From the NCBI RefSeq assembly GCF_020150455.1, contig NZ_CP083740.1, forward strand, positions 310,001 through 374,000: a stretch of 64,000 nt of DNA. The letters are read 5' to 3'. Positions within the stretch are counted from its first letter, which is position 1. Each line of letters begins with the position of its first letter. The notes beneath the pieces are model-generated. The model was not told the DNA's origin. It worked only from the letters and a program-made list of their open reading frames with translations, and did not search any database. Both the position numbers and the translations under genes were made by a program. Shown here in pieces: positions 16,685-26,104 of this stretch. Origin of the DNA: Bremerella sp. TYQ1 (lineage in GTDB: Bacteria; Planctomycetota; Planctomycetia; Pirellulales; Pirellulaceae).

Positions 16685-19600
16685 TTAGCGACGGTACTGC
16701 TGCTGGGCAGGTTGTTGAGAATACTGCGACGGCTGCGGGTGGCGTTGCTGAGGCTGTGGTTGTTGCGGAGCCGGTTGCTGCGGATACCCCGGATACTGCG
16801 ACTGTTGTTGCGGCGGCATCGCTTGGTACTGCTGCTGTTGATAGTCGACCGGGCGAACTTCCACAGGCTGCATGATGGTCGGCCGCGGCTGGACGTTTTG
16901 TGGACGGCCCATGCCAGGCGGCTGCGATTGTGGCAGCAATTCGGTGCCTGACGGTCGTGGCAGCGGACCCCGCGGAGGATCAAGGATCGGAGCGTTGTAG
17001 CCCGGTGGAATGATCTCAGGAGTTCCCGATGGGTTGTCATCAGGGTGAATGGTGATGATGCCATCGTCCATCGGCATGGAAGGATCGATACCATACAGTG
17101 CTTCAGGGCCGTACACTTTGGCAACGTCAGCCAAGCACCAGCTCATGCGGCACATTTCCTGTTCTTTCAGGTAAGCCGCATCGGCGTCAGAGCGGACGAC
17201 CACTGGAGTGATGATGATTAGCAGTTCGCTACGCTGTGCGTTGTAGCTGTCGTAGCGGAACAGACGACCCAGCAGCGGCACGTCGCCGAGCAATGGAACC
17301 TGACGGTTGATGACTTCGTTCGAGTTCGAGATCAAACCGCCAAAGACAATCGTCTGTCCAGAGCGAGCACTGACCACGGCCGTAGCGGTTTGAGTATCGA
17401 TACGTGGCGAACGAATAACGTCACCATTTTCGTTGATCGAAATCGGGATGCCGTTTGCTTCGGAACCAACGGCCGAACGTTCGGCTTGAAGGGCCATCAC
17501 GACAACACCATCAGGGCTGATGCGTGGGGTGACGCTCAAGATGATACCGGTATTGATCAACTCTGTCGTGTTGATCGTACCGTTGTTGGTTTGTTGAGTC
17601 GAAGTAATGTAGGGAACACGTTCACCGACCTGAATAAAGCCAGGCTGGTTATCCATGGTCATGATTTGCGGACGAGCGAGCACTTCGAGTCGGCTTTCTC
17701 GTTCCAGTGCACGGACGAGAATATTGACCGATTCGCTGGCCGCGGAGAACACGAAACCACCATAGCCAAGATCGTTGTTCACACGTCCAAGGGCAAAGTT
17801 AGTTAGGCCTTGGCTACCAACGGCACTCGCGGTGGCCAAACTGGCCGCACTCGAGCTATTACCCAATGCCTGATTATTGAAGTTGTAGCCTGGGTCGAGC
17901 GAACCACTCGAAACGACGCTGCGGTCAAACAGCACCGAGTCTTGCAAGCCGAGCTCGAAACCGAGTTCTTCCAAGTCGTTCAGACGCACGTCCGCGATCA
18001 AGACTTGCAGCATGACCATCGGTGGGCGTTCGTCCAGTTCGCGGACGATTTCCAGAACTTGATCGAAGTATCGCGGTGTGGCACTGATGATCAGGCTGTT
18101 GCTGAACAATTCCGGCACAACGATCACTTCGCGAACCAATTGCTGGAAGGGGCTGACCACTGATGGATCGAGCGTTTGCAACTGGCTTTCTTCGGATAAC
18201 AATGCCGTCAAAGACTCTGCGACGAGGTCGGCCCGAGCGTTGCGTAGTCGAACGACGGTGCTTTTGCGTTCGGTGACTTCGTCTTGATCCAAGCGAAGCA
18301 AGATGGCTTCGACCACGGTCAGGTCACTTGCGGAACCAGAAGCGATAATGCTGTTCGTTCGCGTGTCGACAGTGAAGTTCAGTGGGATCAAACTCGATTC
18401 GCCGGAACTTGCTGCCTGTGGCGAGAAGAACGCGTTGGTCTGTCGGGCCTGGTTGTTGGCGGACTGAACGGTCTGGAACAATTCGTTGAGCATGGTCGAC
18501 AGCTGCGTCGCATCACCGTTGACGATGGTGAACACTTTAATCTGCGACTCAGCCGACGGCTGCGAATCGAGGTTCTTCACCAACGCAAGGATCAAGTCCA
18601 TGCTGTTTTCCGGGGCACGAATAATCAGGGCATTCGATCGCGTATCGGCGGTGACTTGAACTTCGTTCAAAATACCGGAACGTAAGATCTGCTTGCCTTC
18701 GGTGTCGAGCGTCATGAAAGAAAGCATGGCGGCACGAACTTGAGCACTCGATTGATTCTGCTGGTTACCGGTTCCTGTGGCAGGGGCGCCGGTGATCGCT
18801 TCCTGCAGGATCGGGGCCAGGTCTTCAGCGACCGAGTTGCGAAGCTGAACAATTTCGAGCTTGAGCGACGATTCGCTGGTCGGAACATCAATCTGCTTCA
18901 GCAGGTATTCGATCTCGACCATGTCGCGTGGGCTGGCCGAAACGATCAGCGAGTTCGAGCGAACATCGGAAGCAACGCGAATTCGCGTGCCCAGAGCCGT
19001 TGGGTCGGTATAGAATTCAGCGAGCTTCGTTTGGGCATCCGCTGCGGCTAGATTCTGCAGTGGGAAGACTCGCAGGGTTTTGGCTGGGCCCACGGGTTGA
19101 TCAAGCTTGTCGATCAATTCCAGAATGCCTTCAACACTTTGAGCACGGCCAATCACAAGGATCGCGTTCGGACGATTCAAAGCCGTGATGGTGACTTGAC
19201 CATAGCGGGCGTTGAGCAGGCTTTCGTAAAGTTCGTTAATCATCGTCGCGACTGCTTCACTGTTGGCGTGGAGCAATTCACGGACTTCAATGACCGGTTG
19301 GGTCTCGACGCTAAGTCGTTCGATGTCGTTGATGATATTGGTAATACGTTCGACGTCACGGCGGTGACCACGGACGACGATCACATCCAGACCTTCGAGG
19401 AATTCAATCTGAACTGGCCCGATCAGACCACCATCTTCTTCGGGGCTGATGGTGAACTGTGGATTGTTCGGATTGGGTTCGTCTGGAATGTCGATCGGCT
19501 GGCCATTTTGCGGCTGACCGATAATCTGGGCGGCGTTGTCATCTTCATCGACCGGAGGAGCTTCGGCTTCAGGCTGGAAGATCATCGCGGCCAGGTCACC

Positions 19601-20443
19601 ACTCCAGCGGAGCTTCTTTTTGTCAGCGACACCCTTCAACGCTTGAAAGACCTGACGTTTGGCCAGGCTGTTTTCAACGTCACGAAGCGGATCGAGTGCT
19701 TTTTCAACGGTATCTCGCGAGGCATTTCGCAAGGAAACGAGCGTGGTGCGATAAGCATCGCTGTGGGATGGGGTGTCGAGTGCGCGGATGACTTCGCCCC
19801 AGCTCTTCGCGGCATCTGACTCGCCACGGACGATTGCTGTTCCATCGTTGCGGTAAACTTGCAGACTGACTTTTTTGCCGGAGTTGGTTGGCAACGTCAT
19901 CATGACGAGAGCCCCTTCCGCCGAGATACTGACTGGCACGCGTTTGCCAACCAGTTTGACAATGCCAGACTCAAGGTTTTCGCCTTGCAAGTTTTTCAGC
20001 TGGATCTCAAGTTCGACCAGGCCGTCACCTAGATCTTTGGTTCGCTGAAACGTGGAAGCCGTAGGCATTGGCTTCGGTTCGGCAGGCTGGCGGCGAACGC
20101 GGAGCTCGGAACTGTTGGGTTCAGCTTTTTGTGGAGCCGATTGATAACCACTTCGTTCGATGAACTCTGCGATTTGCCCCTGGGTCGATTCCGGAGCGGT
20201 GACAAGTAGCTGTCCGGAGCCCGGGTCTGCGTGAATCGCCACGTTCGATTTCCCAGCAAACAGCTGCTTAAGCGAGTTGGAAAGTCCTTCCAACTTGCTT
20301 TGCTGAATGGGGTAAGAGCGTATTTTGACGCCGTCACCAGGTGCTTGGGCTTTGATCGGCGCCGAAAGGATACCGCTGAGAGCGACGACGAGCGTTGCTA
20401 TCAGTACACGTGATTTGGTTAATCGATCGAAGGGGCTGACCAT
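16685..20443 (-). CDS. gspD: Type II secretion-type secretin, cluster A, 1252 aa
   Basis: The product is nearly twice the usual 650-700 residues of GspD. A signal segment (VLIATLVVALSGILSAPIKA) is followed by several secretin N1-like domains, each with the 'R.NSLIV.A......I..L...LD.P' pattern (for example 'DVRSNSLIVSASPRDM', 'DTRSNALIIRAPENSM', 'DTRTNSIIASGSASDL'), then the beta-barrel secretin domain about 815-1105, ending in 'VPLLGDVPLLGRLFRYD' and 'SELLIIITPVVV'. The last 120 residues are Pro/Gln-rich and probably disordered. It forms the outer-membrane channel. The ATG follows GAGG. A terminator upstream (20618-20645) separates it from the preceding gene, so it may have its own promoter. 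Confidence 0.93.
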   Translation of the reverse strand: MVSPFDRLTKSRVLIATLVVALSGILSAPIKAQAPGDGVKIRSYPIQQSKLEGLSNSLKQLFAGKSNVAIHADPGSGQLLVTAPESTQGQIAEFIERSGYQSAPQKAEPNSSELRVRRQPAEPKPMPTASTFQRTKDLGDGLVELEIQLKNLQGENLESGIVKLVGKRVPVSISAEGALVMMTLPTNSGKKVSLQVYRNDGTAIVRGESDAAKSWGEVIRALDTPSHSDAYRTTLVSLRNASRDTVEKALDPLRDVENSLAKRQVFQALKGVADKKKLRWSGDLAAMIFQPEAEAPPVDEDDNAAQIIGQPQNGQPIDIPDEPNPNNPQFTISPEEDGGLIGPVQIEFLEGLDVIVVRGHRRDVERITNIINDIERLSVETQPVIEVRELLHANSEAVATMINELYESLLNARYGQVTITALNRPNAILVIGRAQSVEGILELIDKLDQPVGPAKTLRVFPLQNLAAADAQTKLAEFYTDPTALGTRIRVASDVRSNSLIVSASPRDMVEIEYLLKQIDVPTSESSLKLEIVQLRNSVAEDLAPILQEAITGAPATGTGNQQNQSSAQVRAAMLSFMTLDTEGKQILRSGILNEVQVTADTRSNALIIRAPENSMDLILALVKNLDSQPSAESQIKVFTIVNGDATQLSTMLNELFQTVQSANNQARQTNAFFSPQAASSGESSLIPLNFTVDTRTNSIIASGSASDLTVVEAILLRLDQDEVTERKSTVVRLRNARADLVAESLTALLSEESQLQTLDPSVVSPFQQLVREVIVVPELFSNSLIISATPRYFDQVLEIVRELDERPPMVMLQVLIADVRLNDLEELGFELGLQDSVLFDRSVVSSGSLDPGYNFNNQALGNSSSAASLATASAVGSQGLTNFALGRVNNDLGYGGFVFSAASESVNILVRALERESRLEVLARPQIMTMDNQPGFIQVGERVPYITSTQQTNNGTINTTELINTGIILSVTPRISPDGVVVMALQAERSAVGSEANGIPISINENGDVIRSPRIDTQTATAVVSARSGQTIVFGGLISNSNEVINRQVPLLGDVPLLGRLFRYDSYNAQRSELLIIITPVVVRSDADAAYLKEQEMCRMSWCLADVAKVYGPEALYGIDPSMPMDDGIITIHPDDNPSGTPEIIPPGYNAPILDPPRGPLPRPSGTELLPQSQPPGMGRPQNVQPRPTIMQPVEVRPVDYQQQQYQAMPPQQQSQYPGYPQQPAPQQPQPQQRHPQPSQYSQQPAQQQYRR

Positions 20444-20611
20444 CCGTTGTCCTCACTTGCTTTCGCGCAGCTAAATAGCTGGATTACCGCGCACCTCGCA
20501 CTACATGGAATATTCGGTAGCAAGCGAATTACCCCTACACCGATTTCAAACGGTATAGCCGACAAATCTTCGCGCGATGTTAGACTTTGACGATTAGCGA
20601 GCGATCGTTAA

Positions 20612-20650
20612 ACGAAAAAATGCCGCCAGCTAGCTGGCGGCATTTGCGTG
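20612..20650 (-). terminator. Hairpin terminator between the PilO-type gene and gspD of cluster A
   Basis: An almost perfect palindrome, AAATGCCGCCAGC (20618-20630) and GCTGGCGGCATTT (20633-20645) with only TA between the arms. On the minus strand it is followed by TTT then CG, giving a run of six T in total, which fits an intrinsic terminator acting on the gspE-to-pilO transcript. It would uncouple gspD from the upstream operon. Confidence 0.8.
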
Positions 20651-20684
20651 TTTGGCGTGAATTTGAAGTTCGGAGGACGATTCC

Positions 20685-21881
20685 TTAAAGTTCTCCGCCT
20701 GGGCCCATCGTCATGGCGTCAGCTAACGGCTGGCCGATGGAAAGAACACGTAGATCACCTTCGATCTCGATCACGACTTCGCGGTCCTTCACGTCAACGA
20801 CTTTACCCTTGAGCGTGCCGATCGAGAACGTATCGCCGGGGCCGAGTCGGAGCTGCTTGTTCTTGGGTCGATTGTTCAACCAGGCCTTGGGTTGGCCACC
20901 AACGGCAACGGTGCCGGTCAAGAAGGTGAACTTCGCTTCGTCAAATTCCGGGCGAGTAGGAGTCGGATCTCGCATTGGCTCTGGTTCCGGCTCGACGACT
21001 TTAACGATGAGCTCTTGTTTCGAGCTTTTCGGCGGTAGGCGACTGTCGCGTGCTTCGACGTTGATTTTGTATTCACCCAGCGCAGGCGGCGTCCACTGCA
21101 GTGTTCCACTTTCGGACAATTCGACTCCTTCCGGCGGGTTCTCTCCAAGGAAGAATGTCACTCGGTCCTTGCGATCAGGATCGTTGGCACTCAAACGATA
21201 GCGTAGCGGACGCTCGAGCTCGGCTTCGACTTCCGTTTTGGACGTGAATAGTGGGGGCTTGTTGGCTTGAGCGAATAGATTCCGCTGGACAATAACGTCG
21301 GCGTAATCCTTCAGGTTCCCGTGTGCGAGGGAATTCAAACGCACGTCCTCCGGATTCGGAACCTCTTCGGTTCCATCTACGCTAAGCACTGAAACGTTCA
21401 TCGAGATATCCAGCAGTTCTGAGTCCTTCACCGGCACCATGGTCAGCTTGGTAAACTTGTGCAGGATGTTGAAGGAGTAAAACTCGTAGGTGAACTGAAC
21501 GAGCTCCTCAAGGGTCGCACGCCCATTGATGCTGAACATATGCTGGTAATGGTTGCCACCGCGACGGCCGTTGAGCGGTTTGATCACCACATCATCGAAT
21601 CCTGTTGATTCGAGCGTTTCGCGCAGTCGCTCTTGATAGAACGAATGGCTGGCGCGTGTACTTTCGGGCAACGCATGCTGTCGGTAGGTCGCCAAGCGAT
21701 CCATTGCCGTGTTGGCTTTGTATTCGATGAACTCTTCATCTTTTAAACGCTTCGAAAGCGTATCGATCTGACGATCACGCGCCTTGAGTGCGTCGAAATA
21801 TTGATTCATAAAATAGTAGCCACCGACGCCGACCACACAGATACCGACGAGAATGGCCAAAACACGTTCGCGTTGAGTCAT
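20685..21881 (-). CDS. PilO/GspM-type protein fused to an Ig-like and a PilP/GspC-like domain
   Basis: The 398-residue protein starts with one membrane helix (VLAILVGICVVGVGGYYF), a coiled-coil (30-60) and a PilO-like periplasmic domain (65-175). After 'DVIVQRNLFAQ' (195-205), typical of the linker that opens GspC and PilP periplasmic domains, residues 221-297 resemble a He_PIG/cadherin-like Ig domain ('GVELSESGTLQWTPPALGEY'). Residues 316-385 ('LTGTVAVGGQPKAWLNN', 'LRLGPGDTF', 'KGKVVDVKDREVVIEIEG') look like the PilP/GspC homology region that contacts the secretin. It overlaps the gene before it by four bases. This fusion would explain why no separate gspC exists in the cluster. Confidence 0.82.
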   Translation of the reverse strand: MTQRERVLAILVGICVVGVGGYYFMNQYFDALKARDRQIDTLSKRLKDEEFIEYKANTAMDRLATYRQHALPESTRASHSFYQERLRETLESTGFDDVVIKPLNGRRGGNHYQHMFSINGRATLEELVQFTYEFYSFNILHKFTKLTMVPVKDSELLDISMNVSVLSVDGTEEVPNPEDVRLNSLAHGNLKDYADVIVQRNLFAQANKPPLFTSKTEVEAELERPLRYRLSANDPDRKDRVTFFLGENPPEGVELSESGTLQWTPPALGEYKINVEARDSRLPPKSSKQELIVKVVEPEPEPMRDPTPTRPEFDEAKFTFLTGTVAVGGQPKAWLNNRPKNKQLRLGPGDTFSIGTLKGKVVDVKDREVVIEIEGDLRVLSIGQPLADAMTMGPGGEL

Positions 21882-23491
21882 GACTGGTCTCCCGTGGTGC
21901 TAACAACGTCTGCTGCCGCATCGGCTGGAGCTTCTTCTGTTTTGTCCGTTTTCGGTTCGGTGGAAACCTCGGATGTTTCGTCCTTGGTTTCTGTGTCCTC
22001 TGCTTCAGGAGTCTCTGTTTCTTCAACTCTTGGAGCAAAGCGATCTGTACCATCTGGCGTGATGGTGACGTATTCCTGGAAACTGATGGAATAGGCCTCG
22101 CCGTAGGTTCGCTCCTGGGTTCCTTTCCCAAGGACGGCATGATTCTCGCCCATTAGGCTCGATTCTATCTTGCCGATGACAGATTGATCGGAAACGTAGC
22201 CTTCCAGGGCGGCAGTTCCACCTTGGTTGTTGGCCGGCTGCATATGAATTCGAGTGGTGATCATCTCGTCGGCCGAGGGTAATTTGTCCGACATTCGATA
22301 GAGCTCGTCGAGCCACTGAACGTCAGCGTTAACCCAGCTGTCGATTTCGAGCACTTCCTCTTCAAGTTCGACGAGAGGCTTATTCGATTTTTGAATTTTG
22401 GCGATGTCCTCTTTCAACTCAGTGATCTCCGCTTCGCGAGCTGAGATACCGCTGTAAAGAAGATAGACGGCGGCCACTACGACCGATGCAGCAGCAAGTC
22501 CGCCGAGAGCGAATATGCGTTTTCGATCAGGCGGATCAGGTTTGCGGCGTGGATTTAAGAAATCGATCTTCGCGTGATACGTGGAACCGTCAGCAAGCAA
22601 GATTCCAAGTAATCCACCAAACTGGCTGGCCGTTTCCGGGGCGACTTCAACCGTGCAGGAAACATGCTCCGCAGAAAACGGATCGAGAAACTCGACCGAT
22701 GCTTTCAGATCATCACCGAACGATCGCCAGATCTGAGGTTGTGTCGACTCACCCAAAATAACGATTTGCGAGATCGAATCTGATTTGATCTTGGTTTGGG
22801 CAGCAAGAATTGTTCGGCGGATTTCACCTTGAAGTGACTTGGTGAATTGTTCCGAATCTGCTTCGCCAGGGACTCGTGTCGATCGTGTGAGGATTACATT
22901 TCCGTCAGAAACGACGGTGAGCTCGGCACGGTCTTCGAGTATTTCGACCAGCAAAAACGCAGACGACGCAAGCTTCGATTGGGTCGCTGCAAGATGGGCA
23001 GCTCCGAATGATCGAACGTAAAAGCTCTCAGGCTGAAGTTGGGCCTGATCGCAGATCTTCTGGATCGACTTCAGATTCTTGGCGGAGATTGCCGCAGCAT
23101 GTACGCGTGCTTGCCCATCTTCGCTGGAGGGTAACTTGACGAAGTCGACCGTTCCGTCTTCGCCCAGGCTGGTACATTCCCTCATGGCCTGATATCGGAC
23201 GATGTCGGGAAGTTCGTCGTCTGGCACAGGAGGGACGGCGACAACTTGAAGCTCGATCGACGACCGACTGACGCCGACGATGGTCGGAAGTTTGCTCAAG
23301 CCGAGGGCCGACACTTGATCGGCGAGCAAACGGCCAACGCGGCTTTCCAGCGATGTGGTTTCGGTACCGTCTGGCGACGTGGTCAGAGGGAAATGGAATG
23401 CTTGTTCCACGGCAATACTCGAACCGCGCTGGCGTGCCACCAACATGCGGAGAGATCGCGAATCCCATTCAATTGCAAGTTTCTTAGCCAT
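21878..23491 (-). CDS. GspL-type protein (PilM-like ATPase fold fused to PilN-like part)
   Basis: The 537-residue product has a cytoplasmic actin-like PilM domain at 1-320 ('KLAIEWDSRSLRMLVARQRG', 'LPTIVGVSRSSIELQVV', 'DDELPDIVRYQAMRE'), one membrane helix about 345-368 (FALGGLAAASVVVAAVYLLY), a coiled-coil and a PilN-like periplasmic domain to about 490. The last 50 residues are a Glu/Thr/Pro-rich acidic tail that is probably disordered. In T2SS, GspL has this same topology and links the ATPase to the pseudopilus base. Start and stop overlap neighbours in the operon (four bases with the next gene). Confidence 0.88.
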   Translation of the reverse strand: MAKKLAIEWDSRSLRMLVARQRGSSIAVEQAFHFPLTTSPDGTETTSLESRVGRLLADQVSALGLSKLPTIVGVSRSSIELQVVAVPPVPDDELPDIVRYQAMRECTSLGEDGTVDFVKLPSSEDGQARVHAAAISAKNLKSIQKICDQAQLQPESFYVRSFGAAHLAATQSKLASSAFLLVEILEDRAELTVVSDGNVILTRSTRVPGEADSEQFTKSLQGEIRRTILAAQTKIKSDSISQIVILGESTQPQIWRSFGDDLKASVEFLDPFSAEHVSCTVEVAPETASQFGGLLGILLADGSTYHAKIDFLNPRRKPDPPDRKRIFALGGLAAASVVVAAVYLLYSGISAREAEITELKEDIAKIQKSNKPLVELEEEVLEIDSWVNADVQWLDELYRMSDKLPSADEMITTRIHMQPANNQGGTAALEGYVSDQSVIGKIESSLMGENHAVLGKGTQERTYGEAYSISFQEYVTITPDGTDRFAPRVEETETPEAEDTETKDETSEVSTEPKTDKTEEAPADAAADVVSTTGDQS

Positions 23492-23552
23492 AGTACTATT
23501 GTATTTCGCAAGATTCGGGGTGAGCGAGAAAATCCTCGCTGGCTAACCGAAA

Positions 23553-25130
23553 TCAGTTGATTTGTCCGTCGTCGAGCCCGAGTTCAACACCTAGGACTTC
23601 CAAGGGATGCCCACGGCCTAATTCGGAAATGTCGCGCCACAACATGACTTTCGGTTGCGGCTGGGTTGCGTCGATGACAACTTCCTGTCTGCTAAAGGCA
23701 CTTCCATCTTCGAAGTAACCTACAACTTGTGCCCGGTACACATCGCCACCGGCACAGATAAACGGTGAGAGCGAACGCATTTGTTCCGTGGTGACAATGC
23801 CTCGCATCAAAATCCATGTTTCGTGTCGTGTGACAGGATCTTCGGGATCAGGCACTGGCAGGCGTTGCTCGAGTATTTGTCCAGCGATTTCTTCGTCCAT
23901 CCCTGGGATGCCAAGCAATATTTCGTAGGGAGCCTGATTGATGTTGATTCGCCCTGGAATGACCGGGGAAGGATTGATGGTCATGTTGTCCATAATGCTA
24001 GGCAAATAAACATTCATCGCGACGATGCTGTCCTCGAATGGCGACTGCATAGTGACGGTACGATTGCCTTGTTGGACTTGAACCGATGCGCCGATCAATT
24101 CCAACACGTTGCTGATCTGGGTTTGCCCTTCCTGCGAGAGATCGAGATTGACCGATCCGCCTCCGCCACCTCCACCGCTGTTGCCGCCACTGCTGCTCGA
24201 GCCGCCATAAATTCGGTAGGCGCAGATGAAGTCGGCGTATTCAGCGGGAAAGATGGCCGAGATGTTGTCATGAAGCGTCTGCAGGTCTTCTTCGTTGAGA
24301 AAGACTTTGGGTTGTCCCGTGTCGGAGTAATTCTTCTCCATGCTCACAAGCGTCAGATAGGAAGACCATCCGAGATCCGGCACAAGGTCCAACATTTCAG
24401 CCACTGCTGGGTCGCCATCCGGAGGTGGTGCCCATTCGTGATCGTCAACTAAGCCGTTTCGATTCGTGTCTCGACCGAAAAGGAGTTCAGGCGTTACGCC
24501 ACGCACGAGCAGTAACTCTCCGACGGTCTCCAATGGGCCATTTTTGGGATTGTAAGGAGGATCGAGCGTGTTGTAATAATCGAACTCTGCACCCAGTTCG
24601 CGCGGTTCGTCGTCTTCGTCCAGGTAGTCGAGAATGCAATCAGCAATCTCTTCATTCATGCCCGGCAAAGCCATGAGAAGGGATTGTCCAGAACCTTCCG
24701 ACTGCTCTTCGAGCATTAATAACGCGTTTAAATTGACTCGGCTCGATTCATCTTCCAAGCCGAAACGAATACCTTCGATAGAGCCGTCGACGTTAAGAGA
24801 TGGCGCTAGAATCGAAAACCTTCCACGCGAATCTGACGTATCGTCTGGATGAACCAAGATGCCGCGCATGATATCGGGGTTGTCGTAAATGCCCCCTTGT
24901 TCGGTAATCAGTTCCTGGTCTTGTTCCAGGAAGACCGAGAGCATTGCGATGCCGCTCTCCGCGACGTTGCGAGCTTGAATCTGCCGACCTGTTAGGTGAG
25001 TTGCTTTGTTCTCGATAAACATCAACTCGGTGTAGGCATACGCCGAGAGCGTGATCATCATGACAACGATGAGTACGATGAAAAGAACCGCTCCACGCTT
25101 CGGTCGACGGTGACCAGGCGAGACGCTCAT
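23553..25130 (-). CDS. gspK: Minor pseudopilin GspK, cluster A
   Basis: The 525-residue protein has a prepilin-type N-terminus (KRG then AVLFIVLIVVMMITLSAY) that lacks glutamate at +5, as is usual for GspK. It contains the large helical insertion of the family ('RVNLNALLMLEEQ', 'LLMALPGMNEEIADCILDYL', 'TVGELLLVRGVTPELLFG') and a helix-hairpin-helix-like stretch near the end ('IPGMDEEIAGQILEQRLP'). A Gly/Ser-rich insert (about 318-333) is extra. GspK caps the pseudopilus tip with GspI and GspJ. It is longer than most homologues (about 320-380). ATGA overlap with gspJ. Confidence 0.93.
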   Translation of the reverse strand: MSVSPGHRRPKRGAVLFIVLIVVMMITLSAYAYTELMFIENKATHLTGRQIQARNVAESGIAMLSVFLEQDQELITEQGGIYDNPDIMRGILVHPDDTSDSRGRFSILAPSLNVDGSIEGIRFGLEDESSRVNLNALLMLEEQSEGSGQSLLMALPGMNEEIADCILDYLDEDDEPRELGAEFDYYNTLDPPYNPKNGPLETVGELLLVRGVTPELLFGRDTNRNGLVDDHEWAPPPDGDPAVAEMLDLVPDLGWSSYLTLVSMEKNYSDTGQPKVFLNEEDLQTLHDNISAIFPAEYADFICAYRIYGGSSSSGGNSGGGGGGGSVNLDLSQEGQTQISNVLELIGASVQVQQGNRTVTMQSPFEDSIVAMNVYLPSIMDNMTINPSPVIPGRININQAPYEILLGIPGMDEEIAGQILEQRLPVPDPEDPVTRHETWILMRGIVTTEQMRSLSPFICAGGDVYRAQVVGYFEDGSAFSRQEVVIDATQPQPKVMLWRDISELGRGHPLEVLGVELGLDDGQIN

Positions 25131-26104
25131 AGGGCGGCCTCCTCGGTTAATGTGTCGGTCGATTCTTCCTCTTCTTCCTCGTACGGTTTGGCGGTCGGGA
25201 TGCGGATCAATCGGCGAAAAATCTGGCCGACGGGATTGCCTGTTTCGTCCACAGGAACTTCGACTGCTCCGTCAGAAAGAAGGGCCTGGGTTGTGTCGTG
25301 ATCTCGAATGGCAATGATGACATCGACTGCCATGGGGAGACATCCCATCGCCTCGGAATCCCATTCTTCCAGCCACTGAAACCCATCGAAATAACGAAAC
25401 TGCAGAAGCGAGATTTCCGGGGCAAGGATCTCCGCGGAAGCATCAAGTCCGGCCGTATCCCCTTCATTCAAAGCGTACTGCGTTACCGCACGATCGAGTT
25501 CACGTCGAACCAAACCAAATTGCGTTTCCGTGATACCGGCATCGCCAACGGTGCCATGCCCAAGCGAAGAAACGCCTGGTTGAAGCAGGAAATAGGTGAC
25601 GGTTTTGATATCGCTAGGAATATCGCCAATCGCACGATCTCGAAAGCTCGTGTACTGCGGGTCATACTCATCGATTCGCGGGATACGGCTGATATCGACT
25701 TGAAGCTCCATCGCGTTGCCATATAAGCCAATCGTGGTTGGCAGCACGCTTGATGCAGCAAGCTCTTGGGTGTTTGAGCCTGCGATTGCGTCTTCCGCCA
25801 TAGTGGGATCGATCCCCGCACTCGCGGCCAAGTCTCCGGCGCCTCCCGCTAAGCTGTCGGCAGCCAGCGTTTCCACAGCGGAGAAATCGATTTCGTTTTT
25901 CCAGATCGCGCTTTGCAGATCGGTTTCCATGCGGCGCATGATCGAACGAGCCAGTTGAGCTTGTTCGATACTTGTTTGGCTTTCGGTCACCTGAAAAAGG
26001 TAAAACTGGACCGCTCCGCCGACCGCCAATAAAACCAGCACAGATAGCGAGGAAGCCAAGATGACTTCCAACAGTGTAAAACCGTTTCGTGAAGAGTCAC
26101 GCAT
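25127..26104 (-). CDS. gspJ: Minor pseudopilin GspJ, cluster A
   Basis: The 325-residue protein begins with a prepilin peptidase site (RNG^FTLLEVILASSLSVLVLL, Glu at +5), followed by 'EQAQLARSIMRRMETDLQSA', the characteristic helix of GspJ. The C-terminal part includes the family's 'LEFRYFDG..W..EWDS' type element ('SLLQFRYFDGFQWLEEWDS'). An Ala/Ser-rich insert at about 70-120 and an acidic C-terminal tail make it longer than the typical 200 residues. It forms the tip complex with GspI and GspK; the genes overlap (one base with gspI, four with gspK). Confidence 0.92.
   Translation of the reverse strand: MRDSSRNGFTLLEVILASSLSVLVLLAVGGAVQFYLFQVTESQTSIEQAQLARSIMRRMETDLQSAIWKNEIDFSAVETLAADSLAGGAGDLAASAGIDPTMAEDAIAGSNTQELAASSVLPTTIGLYGNAMELQVDISRIPRIDEYDPQYTSFRDRAIGDIPSDIKTVTYFLLQPGVSSLGHGTVGDAGITETQFGLVRRELDRAVTQYALNEGDTAGLDASAEILAPEISLLQFRYFDGFQWLEEWDSEAMGCLPMAVDVIIAIRDHDTTQALLSDGAVEVPVDETGNPVGQIFRRLIRIPTAKPYEEEEEESTDTLTEEAAL

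Noticed and set aside
17390..19819. Several plus-strand frames of 100-240 codons inside the cluster A secretin gene
   Set aside because: They are antisense shadows of a gene with clear secretin repeats; starts are poor and products resemble nothing.
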